From UBA668 sp038328705 (GTDB taxonomy: Bacteria; Actinomycetota; Acidimicrobiia; Acidimicrobiales; Ilumatobacteraceae), in contig JBBQMG010000143.1 in NCBI GenBank assembly GCA_038328705.1, forward strand, positions 1 to 10,350: a stretch of 10,350 nucleotides of DNA, in the 5' to 3' direction. Positions 5,077 to 10,350 of the stretch are shown one piece after another; the first letter of the stretch is position 1, and each line of letters starts with the position of its first letter. A program made the position numbers and the translations under genes. The notes under the pieces are model-generated. The model saw only the letters and a list, made by a program, of their open reading frames with translations. It was not told the DNA's origin and did not search any database.

Positions 5077-6441
5077 TCAGATCGATCCGTTCCGCTGTAG
5101 GTGTCCGTAGGCGAGCCAGCCTGGTAGCAGGGGGAGCCAGAACGTGACCACGCGGTAGAGCATCACAGCAGCGAGTGCGACGTCCGCCCTCATTCCGCCA
5201 GCAGTAAGGCCGGCGATCAGGGCGGCCTCGACCGCGCCGAGCCCGCCCGGAGTTGGCGCTGCGGCCGACACCACGGAGCCGACCAGGTATACGAGCGCGA
5301 TCGTGACGAAGGAGAGCTCAGAACCGAACGCCTGGACCGATGCGGCCAGCGTGAGGATGTATCCAACGGTGAGGGCGGCCGACCCACCGAACAGCTGAGT
5401 CATCTTCGTGGAATTTCCGGCCACGTCGAGGAGACCGCGTCGAGCCGCTCGCACCTGGGGCATGACCCGTTGCCTGACGAGGGCCCGCACAGGCCTGAGC
5501 AGTGACAGCATCGCGGCGATGGTGAGCAGGCCGGCGATGGTCAGCAGCATCGTCGTGACTGATGGTGCGTGGAAGTCGTCAAGGGCCCGCTTGCCACCCA
5601 GGACGATGAAGGCCGCGAGGATGGCGAGGTGTGCCACGATTCCGGCGATGGTGTTGATGGCGACGGAGGTCACCGCCACGGCATGTGTGAGGCCCCGTCG
5701 GTAGAAGAACTGTGCCCTGATGGCCATGCTTGCCACGGTTGACGCGAGAGAAGCGAACGAACTGGCCAGCTGGATCTCGATGTTGGCGGCGGCTGGTGTG
5801 CAGCCGGGAATCGAGCCGGCGAACGCCACGGCGGCGGCGACGTAGGTGAACGCTGACATGGCGAGGGCAGCGAGCGACCAGACGACGTTCGCGTGGCGGA
5901 CCAGTCCCCACACATCACCGGCGTCGAGTAGTTGAGGGATGAGCGCCCAGAGTGCGGCGGCGGTCATTGCCAGCAGGAGCAGGGTCCTGGGCTCGATGCG
6001 CTGAAGCTTCTGGCGCGGAACGTCGGCGCCACCGGTTCGGCTGCGAACTTGGGCGGTCAGCTCGTTGAGGCATCCGGCCTTCTTGACCGCTTCTCGGGTT
6101 GACGGTGTGAGGGCGAGTGGTTGCAGACGAGGGAGTGCGGAAGCGACGGCGCTGGTGCCGAGGGCGGATGTGGCGGCGAGCACCGCCATGTCGACCCCGA
6201 CGATGCAGGCAGTTGCGGCGAGCACTTCCGCGACATCGACTGCGAGTTCGCTTTCGTGCACCCCCAGCTCGGAAGATCTGAAGTTGACGATCCCCACCTG
6301 CCCGTCGGCGTAACGCACCAGTGCCTCTGTCGAGAGGCATCGGTGCACCGTGTGGTTGGTGCGGAGCTTGGCGACGGTGCTCCAGAGCTGTTCGAGTAGG
6401 TCCTTCGTCCACTCCTGCGGGGCCAGGTCGGCAAGTAGTTG
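5077..6441 (-). pseudogene. 5'-truncated flippase-like membrane protein (lysylphosphatidylglycerol synthase TM-domain family)
   Basis: The minus-strand frame ends with TGA at 5079-5077 and stays open beyond the family-like part, up to an ATG at 6594. The first recognisable segment (L-L-A-D-L-A-P-Q-E-W-T-K-D-L-L-E-Q-L-W) corresponds to the middle of an N-terminal kinase-like domain. That domain's core reads H-R-C-L-S-T-E-A-L-V and V-N-F-R where kinases have HGDLxxxNxL and (V/I)DFG, so it is catalytically dead. Multiple hydrophobic helices follow, starting at LLLLAMTAAALWALIPQLL, then the family signature P-T-P-G-G-L-G-A-V-E-A-A-L-I and the C-terminal W-L-P-L-L-P-G-W-L-A-Y. Relatives are long inner-membrane proteins (often over 700 residues) proposed to move lipids. 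Upstream of about 6425-6441 the frame is antisense to the methyltransferase-like gene and no longer resembles the family, so the 5' part has been lost. It may still be translated from an improvised start. Confidence 0.7.
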
Positions 6442-7190
6442 CCCACCGGCTGACCCGCCTAGTGCAATGCAGCGCGCCCACAAACTCAGGCAGACTGCTC
6501 GTCCTTGGCGCAGGAGCCTGTACTGACGTTGATCTGGCTGCGCTCGTTCGACAATTCGCCGAAATTCATCTGGTCGACATCGATGCAGGCGCAATGCAGC
6601 GTGGTGTCGCAGACCAACTGCCGCTGAGCCACCGCAATCGGGTCAAGCTGCACCGCCTAGACCTCACAGGGGTCAGCGATGAGCTCAATCGGTTCCGATG
6701 GACCCCCCAGCACGACGTCGCACGGGTGTTGGCAGATATAGAGTCCCACGTTCTGCCGCTTCCCGTTGGAGAGTTCGCAGCGGTTCTATCCGCAGGCGTT
6801 CTCAGTCAATTGAACATGCACGTTGTCTCATGCGTCGGCGAGCGCCACTCTCACTTTGTTTCGCTGCTTCAGGCGATTAGGCGTGCGCATATCAACCAGA
6901 TGGCAATCGCACTTCAAAGCGGAGGGACGGGGCTCATCGTGGTGGATGCAGTGAGCTCTGCGACTCTTCCTTCCCTTTTGAACGACCAAATCGTTGGCAG
7001 CTCGCTCCGATCCGAATTGTCGGCAGCAATCGAGTCGAACAACTTTTTTCATGGAATGAACCCATTTGCGATTCTCGGCGCTGTCGAGCAGGACTCGCGC
7101 TGCCATGGGGCCGTTGTCCCTGAGCCGTGGCGATGGACTATCGGGCATCTCACCTACGGGACGACAGCCGTCATTTTCAGCCGAATGTAG
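6435..7190 (+). CDS. Methyltransferase-like (Rossmann-fold) protein, 5'-truncated
   Basis: The frame ends at TAG 7188-7190 and reads V-V-A-H-R-L-T-R-L-V-Q, then G-R-L-L-V-L-G-A-G-A-C-T-D-V-D-L, then F-A-E-I-H-L-V-D-I-D-A-G-A-M. A glycine-rich loop after strand 1 and an acidic residue at the end of strand 2 (LVDID) are the class I SAM-binding layout. LHRLDLTG and an ADIES...FAAVLSAGVLSQL stretch match strands 3 and 4. The C-terminus (W-R-W-T-I-G-H-L-T-Y-G-T-T-A-V-I-F) fits the last strands of this fold. The substrate is unknown. No credible start exists: the ATG at 6321 lies inside sequence that belongs to the flippase gene on the other strand, and the first in-frame GTG (6462) cuts into the family-like region. 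The 5' end was probably lost at the same breakpoint as the flippase gene. Base composition is lower in GC than to the left. Confidence 0.6.
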   Translation, partial: VVAHRLTRLVQCSAPTNSGRLLVLGAGACTDVDLAALVRQFAEIHLVDIDAGAMQRGVADQLPLSHRNRVKLHRLDLTGVSDELNRFRWTPQHDVARVLADIESHVLPLPVGEFAAVLSAGVLSQLNMHVVSCVGERHSHFVSLLQAIRRAHINQMAIALQSGGTGLIVVDAVSSATLPSLLNDQIVGSSLRSELSAAIESNNFFHGMNPFAILGAVEQDSRCHGAVVPEPWRWTIGHLTYGTTAVIFSRM

Positions 7191-7448
7191 TTCTAGAGGA
7201 ACTTCGTTGAGCATCCGTACGCTGAGCGAGCTACTCCTAATGGGAGTGGACCGGCTGGAGTGGCTGGTGCCGAGCCGCTGGCCGGTGAGCACTTTCCTCT
7301 CCTGGAGCTCTGATTCCTAGGGTTAGACCGTGCCCCGGCCAGTTGGTGGGAATGCCTGTAGCACTCATGGGGTGTCGTGCCTTGAGCACTCCATTAGGTC
7401 GTTGCCGGGGGTTCTCTGACTCGATGCACATCGACCGAAGGAGAACGA
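7191..7448 (+). other. Non-coding stretch; right part is the leader of an IS110-family element, where relatives encode a bridge RNA
   Basis: No convincing gene is present. The last part (about 7313-7448) ends in AAGGAG at 7437-7442 and the IS110 transposase start at 7449. It holds a direct repeat AGCACTC (7360-7366 and 7385-7391) and a short hairpin CACTC-ATG-GGGTG (7362-7374). In intact IS110-group elements the non-coding end before the transposase is transcribed as the bridge RNA that guides recombination. Its presence here is inferred from position only, and the left boundary of the element is not visible. Confidence 0.3.
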
Positions 7449-7794
7449 ATGACAGTGTTCATGGGAGACGATTGGTGTCGATGAGGCTGAGGACTACCAC
7501 GACGTCCATCTGGTGAACGAGGACGGCCTCAAACTCGCGAGCCGCCGACTACCCGAAGGAGTGGACGGGATCCGCACGTTCCACGAGCTCGTTGCCGACC
7601 ACGTGGTCGATCCAGGTGAGGGGGTTGTGAGGATCGAAGCCGATCGAGGGTTGTGTGTCACCCCTCTGGTCGCTACCGACTGTCAAATCTTTGCGATCAA
7701 CCTGCTGGCTGCGTCTCGCTACCGGGATCGTCACAATGTTGGCGGCGCGAAGTCGGATGCGGGCGACGCGAAGATGCTTGCCGATCTGCGGAAT
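7449..7794 (+). pseudogene. IS110-family transposase (DEDD) N-terminal remnant
   Basis: ATG 7449 behind AAGGAG gives M-T-V-F-M-G-D-D-W, the start of an IS110 RuvC-like domain. A 10-nt insertion (7476-7485) then shifts the frame. From 7486 the family sequence resumes: A-E-D-Y-H-D-V-H-L-V-N-E-D-G, R-L-P-E-G-V-D-G-I, I-E-A-D-R-G-L, A-I-N-L-L-A-A-S-R-Y-R-D-R-H and G-A-K-S-D-A-G-D-A-K-M-L-A-D-L. These contain the first Asp, the Glu and the last Asp pair of the DEDD site. Similarity stops near 7794, so about two thirds of the transposase, including the C-terminal Tnp20 domain with its catalytic Ser, is missing. The element cannot move by itself. Confidence 0.8.
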
Positions 7795-7879
7795 CGCTCC
7801 AGCACCCGTTGCGGAACTAGTGAACGGCTGCAGATCGTGTATTCCAGTGATCCTCGCCAACGCCGTGCCGGCGACCGTG

Positions 7880-7908
7880 TTGACAGCTGGAACTCCATGT
7901 GAGATCAT
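7880..7908 (+). promoter_or_regulatory. Sigma-70-type promoter for the protease-lipoprotein-hydrolase operon
   Basis: TTGACA (7880-7885) is a perfect -35 box. After 17 bp comes GATCAT (7903-7908), matching four of six -10 positions. Transcription would begin near 7915, followed by GGAGGGAGG (7921-7929) and ATG 7934. The promoter lies just beyond the IS110 remnant. Confidence 0.55.
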
Positions 7909-7933
7909 AAACGTGTCCAGGGAGGGAGGTTTA

Positions 7934-8566
7934 ATGGGAACGAAGGTACGCAACGCGGTGGGAGTGTTGTCTGCAGCGGTTGCATTAGCAATGCCGGACG
8001 CAGTATTTGGTCTTGCGGGCTTTGGATCAATGGGCGATGCGATCTCCGGGGTTTACCTGACCCCCAACGACGAGAACTGGCGTGTACATTCGGTGAACAT
8101 CGAGACATCGACGGCGCGTCAGAACATCATCAACGTACTCGGCGGGCAGTATGGCCCGACAGATCTCGACCTCTTTCACTATGCATACTCAACCGACTGC
8201 ACTGGATCAGACCTCTGTATTCTCGACCAAGACATGGGTGCATCTGGCTACTACGGCCGCACGATGTGCGCATACGGCACATTATCAGGTGTAGACCCGA
8301 CAAAAGTCTGTACGAGCTTTACCCTAATTATTTTAAACCAATACTCGGGAGCAGGATATCCGTCCGGAATTGGTATCTCGCCTTACAACATCTGCCACGA
8401 GGTGGGTCACTCCATCGGTTTACGCCATCGCCCAGGTACCGTCGTGGACAACGGCACATCTTGTATGCGCACCGCGTATGAGTTGGCGCCAGGCGGGACA
8501 AGCGTGCCAAGCACCAGCAACATTCATATCGATGAAGTGGATGCGATTAATGCGAATTACAAATAG
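7934..8566 (+). CDS. Secreted metzincin-like zinc protease
   Basis: 210 residues. The start ATG has a strong GGAGGGAGG ribosome binding site. Residues 1 to about 28 form a signal peptide (basic M-G-T-K-V-R, then a hydrophobic core A-V-G-V-L-S-A-A-V-A-L-A-M), so the product is exported. The zinc site is complete: H155-E156-V-G-H159-S-I-G162-L-R-H165, the HExxHxxGxxH signature of metzincins, with M178 (S-C-M) as a plausible Met-turn. Six cysteines (89, 95, 112, 126, 154, 177) all lie in the exported part and could form three disulphides. The C-terminus (H-I-D-E-V-D-A-I-N-A-N-Y) resembles the last helix of small actinobacterial secreted proteases. It overlaps the next gene by 26 nt. The substrate is unknown. 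GC content is visibly lower than in the left half of the window. Confidence 0.82.
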   Translation: MGTKVRNAVGVLSAAVALAMPDAVFGLAGFGSMGDAISGVYLTPNDENWRVHSVNIETSTARQNIINVLGGQYGPTDLDLFHYAYSTDCTGSDLCILDQDMGASGYYGRTMCAYGTLSGVDPTKVCTSFTLIILNQYSGAGYPSGIGISPYNICHEVGHSIGLRHRPGTVVDNGTSCMRTAYELAPGGTSVPSTSNIHIDEVDAINANYK

Positions 8567-9362
8567 CAATCGACCGGGCAAGATCGTGGTCCTGGCGACC
8601 GCCCTAACGTTGATCGTCGCTTGTGGGGATGACACGACCCATCGCGCCATTACGCCCGTAAATCAACCAATAGAAGCCTCTTCCGTTTCAACGGACGTTG
8701 TGGCGCCGGACGGAACAGTAGTGAGCGGTGATCCAAAGGCCACACAAGTGCAGCCGCCTAGCGACCTCGCTGCACCGCCGCCGCTTGATGAAGCCATGGT
8801 TGCCGCCGACCTGCAGTTCTGGCGCACTCTGTCCATGCGGGCGGATTGGATTTTTTCAACACCGTCATTCTCGGAAATGCTGCAGTATGCCGACTTCGTC
8901 GCCCTTGCAAAGGTGGTGAAGGCAACCGCGGTGGAGCCCCTCGAGCTAGAAGATATAGCAGCACAGCTGACGTACATTGACCTCCATTTGGAAATCGTGA
9001 AGGGGACTATGCCGAAGGACGTCGGCGACTTGGTGCTTCGCTTGGAGGCTCCGGGGAGTCTGACTTTAGACTCTGCGACTGCTTACAAGGACTGGTTCGA
9101 GACTTTCGCCGTGCGACTTCCAGCCAATTATGCCTTCTTCGTGCTGAAGCAGAAGCCGGATGCAGCGCCCAACGTTTACCAAATCCTCAACGAGTGGTCA
9201 ATTTGGGTTCAAGATGCCAGCGGGATATCGACTGCGTTCGCCGCGGAAGACCTTTCACAGGCCACGACGAAGTACCAACAAGTAGCGAAGAGCGTTCGAA
9301 CCGTTGACGAGCTGTTCGAACTTGTGCAGAACGGGGAACTATTGAGCAGCGTTGAGGCCTAA
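8541..9362 (+). CDS. Putative lipoprotein of unknown function
   Basis: 273 residues from ATG 8541; in-frame ATGs at 8532 and 8550 are equally possible because the start lies within the 3' end of the protease gene. The N-terminus has basic residues, then K-I-V-V-L-A-T-A-L-T-L-I and the lipobox I-V-A-C28, so Cys28 should be lipidated and the rest held on the outer face of the cytoplasmic membrane. A Pro/Thr/Ser-rich linker reaches to about residue 85. A folded domain follows, with W-R-T-L-S-M-R-A-D-W, Y-A-D-F-V-A-L-A-K-V-V-K and L-P-A-N-Y-A-F-F-V-L-K; the F-V-A-L-A-K-V ... L-T-Y-I-D-L-H-L-E-I-V-K-G pattern looks like a beta-rich domain. I do not recognise a family. It overlaps both neighbours (26 nt and 1 nt), so it belongs to one translationally coupled operon with the protease and the hydrolase. 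Confidence 0.75.
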   Translation: MRLMRITNSNRPGKIVVLATALTLIVACGDDTTHRAITPVNQPIEASSVSTDVVAPDGTVVSGDPKATQVQPPSDLAAPPPLDEAMVAADLQFWRTLSMRADWIFSTPSFSEMLQYADFVALAKVVKATAVEPLELEDIAAQLTYIDLHLEIVKGTMPKDVGDLVLRLEAPGSLTLDSATAYKDWFETFAVRLPANYAFFVLKQKPDAAPNVYQILNEWSIWVQDASGISTAFAAEDLSQATTKYQQVAKSVRTVDELFELVQNGELLSSVEA

Positions 9363-10327
9363 TGGTAGTTCGTCGCACCGAAGACGTTGCGGCGTACTTG
9401 TTGGAACGCCTTAGCGCAAGGCTTAGTCCAAGAGATGGGCCGTCGGCACACCAGCTGTATCTTGCGCACAAGAAGCGGACGGTTGCAGATCTCGCAGTTT
9501 GCCTGCCAGGCGAGGTGTTCACAAATCGGATGGGTTTTGGCGCCTGGTGTGCTACCAAGCCTGTCTTGGCGATGGCAGTCTGCGCCTCCGTGGAACAACA
9601 TGGGGGTTCGCTCGACACCGCACTCGTGGAGCTGCTCCCGCCAGATCTACGTCCAGCGGTCCCGGTAACGCTCGCTGACCTCCTCACTCACTCTCTCTAC
9701 TTGCCGTCACCCTCAATGTTCGAGGCGATGCTCATGCCGAAGACCGTTCGATGGCTCAGCGTACGAGACGCTCTCTTGTCACCTGCTGTCGCGCAACGGG
9801 GACAGTATTCAGAGTACGTATGGAGCAGAGTGGTCGGAGAGATCCTGATGCACCTAGAACATTGCGCGCCGGCTCGTGCAGTGTCCCGTTTCCTTGCTGA
9901 GATGGGTCTAGAGCGTGGATTTTGCTTTCCATCGGCTGGCACCGACCGCTCAAGGGCCGCTGAACGAAGTGCTCCGGTCTTGTGGTCCACGGCGCGCAGG
10001 CTGGTTGGAACAACTGAATCGACATCCCCACACGGTTTCGATGTCGTCGCTACTGGTGGGTTGGCGACCGCCCGTGGATTGGGAGCCCTCTATGAAACAG
10101 TCGCGTCGATAAACTCTGGCCAAGTAGTGGCCCCACCCATCAGTAAGGAAATGGTGGGGAGCATGCTTTCGAGGCGGCGGGGCCGATGCGAAGAGATCAC
10201 CTACAGGCGCACGGCCAGTTCCAACGGTCGGTGCACGGTTCCCGGCATGATGCCGGGGCTGTCACCGTCCCCCGACCGTTGGAGAACCCAGGATGCCAGG
10301 AACACCGTTGTCGTCGCACGATCGTGA
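9362..10327 (+). CDS. Beta-lactamase-fold hydrolase with Cys in the SxxK position, 3'-truncated by an insertion sequence
   Basis: ATG 9362 overlaps the TAA of the lipoprotein gene as TAATG. The protein follows the class C beta-lactamase/serine hydrolase plan: G-A-W-C63-A-T-K66-P-V-L-A at the SxxK site, L-A-D-L-L-T-H-S after it, Y149-S-E151 at the Y-x-N site, and G-G-L-A-T-A-R-G-L-G-A-L-Y (232-244), equal to the GG-x-STA-x-DL-x-x-F motif of the family. The nucleophile Ser is replaced by Cys and the Asn by Glu, so ordinary serine-esterase chemistry is doubtful. After about residue 270 (near 10170) the sequence turns Arg/Ser/Pro-rich and loses similarity, and the frame runs into the IS30 transposase start. 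The C-terminal part with the KTG/HxG motif is missing. No signal peptide is seen, so the product would stay in the cytoplasm if made. Confidence 0.65.
   Translation: MVVRRTEDVAAYLLERLSARLSPRDGPSAHQLYLAHKKRTVADLAVCLPGEVFTNRMGFGAWCATKPVLAMAVCASVEQHGGSLDTALVELLPPDLRPAVPVTLADLLTHSLYLPSPSMFEAMLMPKTVRWLSVRDALLSPAVAQRGQYSEYVWSRVVGEILMHLEHCAPARAVSRFLAEMGLERGFCFPSAGTDRSRAAERSAPVLWSTARRLVGTTESTSPHGFDVVATGGLATARGLGALYETVASINSGQVVAPPISKEMVGSMLSRRRGRCEEITYRRTASSNGRCTVPGMMPGLSPSPDRWRTQDARNTVVVARS
10221..10282 (+). repeat. 62-nt bulged hairpin just before the IS30-type transposase
   Basis: Three nested inverted repeats share one axis. The outermost is CCAACGGTCGG (10221-10231) with CCGACCGTTGG (10272-10282). 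Inside it lie ACGGT (10235-10239) with ACCGT (10264-10268), and CCCGGCAT (10241-10248) with ATGCCGGG (10250-10257). The last two bases of the outer arm are the GG of the GGAG that precedes the transposase start, so the fold would partly hide that ribosome binding site. Confidence 0.75.
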
Positions 10328-10350
10328 CGAGATCGCCCATGTGTTGACCG
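10293..10350 (+). CDS. IS30-family transposase, N-terminal fragment (runs off the window)
   Basis: ATG 10293 with GGAG at 10281-10284 opens a frame reading M-P-G-T-P-L-S-S-H-D-R-D-E-I-A-H-V-L-T to the window edge. The M-P-G-x-P-L-(S/T)-x-x-(E/D)-R-x-E-I-A pattern is the usual beginning of IS30-family transposases, before the helix-turn-helix. Only 19 residues are visible, so the assignment is moderate. Its position inside the end of the hydrolase gene supports an insertion. Confidence 0.5.
   Translation, partial: MPGTPLSSHDRDEIAHVLT

Noticed and set aside
3999..5147. Long plus-strand ORFs across the broken region
   Set aside because: They are antisense shadows of the GrdB-family gene and of the two pseudogenes. 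Their translations are Arg/Gly-rich with no recognisable domain.
6321..6434. ATG 6321 as the true start of the methyltransferase-like gene
   Set aside because: The first 38 codons lie inside flippase-family sequence on the other strand and look like antisense translation.
7655..7933. Extension of the protease ORF upstream to 7655
   Set aside because: That part is an alternative frame of the IS110 remnant. The promoter, the strong ribosome binding site and the signal peptide all point to 7934.

Overview
The window looks like a high-GC actinobacterial chromosome segment. An Acidimicrobiia-like relative would fit the mycoredoxin-type glutaredoxin, the AhpD family protein and the lysylphosphatidylglycerol-synthase-like flippase, but lineage is inferred from protein character only. 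The strongest result is that two genes are each split by one in-frame TGA lying exactly where the family has its redox-active cysteine. One is a peroxiredoxin-like protein (UxxC, 133-657, minus). The other is a glycine/sarcosine/betaine/D-proline reductase selenoprotein B family protein (UPVC, 3195-4196, minus). Both have SECIS-like hairpins just after the UGA. A plain ORF caller would break each into two fragments.

Layout. 1-93 is the 3' end of a small membrane protein, perhaps NrtS. 133-2486 (minus) is a redox operon read in the order AhpD-like carboxymuconolactone decarboxylase, glutaredoxin/mycoredoxin, DUF427-thioredoxin fusion, Sec peroxiredoxin; the last two overlap as ATGA. A divergent TetR gene (2568-3188) shares an 81-bp intergenic region with this operon, and that region carries a 17-bp inverted repeat that could be its operator. 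The GrdB-family selenoprotein gene converges on tetR. 4206-4987 is a decaying stretch holding the C-terminal remnant of a pyridine nucleotide-disulphide oxidoreductase and a cupin gene broken by indels and a nonsense codon.

5077-6441 (minus) is a flippase-like gene that has lost its 5' half. It meets, head to head near 6420-6445, a methyltransferase-like gene (plus) that has also lost its 5' end, so this looks like a rearrangement breakpoint. 7191-7800 holds an IS110-family remnant: a leader of the kind that encodes bridge RNA in intact relatives, plus the first third of a transposase broken by a 10-nt insertion.

7880-10180 is a visibly lower-GC tract with a good sigma-70-type promoter and three overlapping plus-strand genes: a secreted metzincin-like zinc protease, a lipoprotein, and a beta-lactamase-fold hydrolase with Cys in place of the nucleophilic Ser. 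The hydrolase is cut at its 3' end by what appears to be an IS30-family element, whose transposase starts at 10293 behind a long bulged hairpin. The redox part reads as a peroxide/thiol-stress module using thiol and selenol chemistry. The right half reads as an acquired island framed by insertion-sequence debris.
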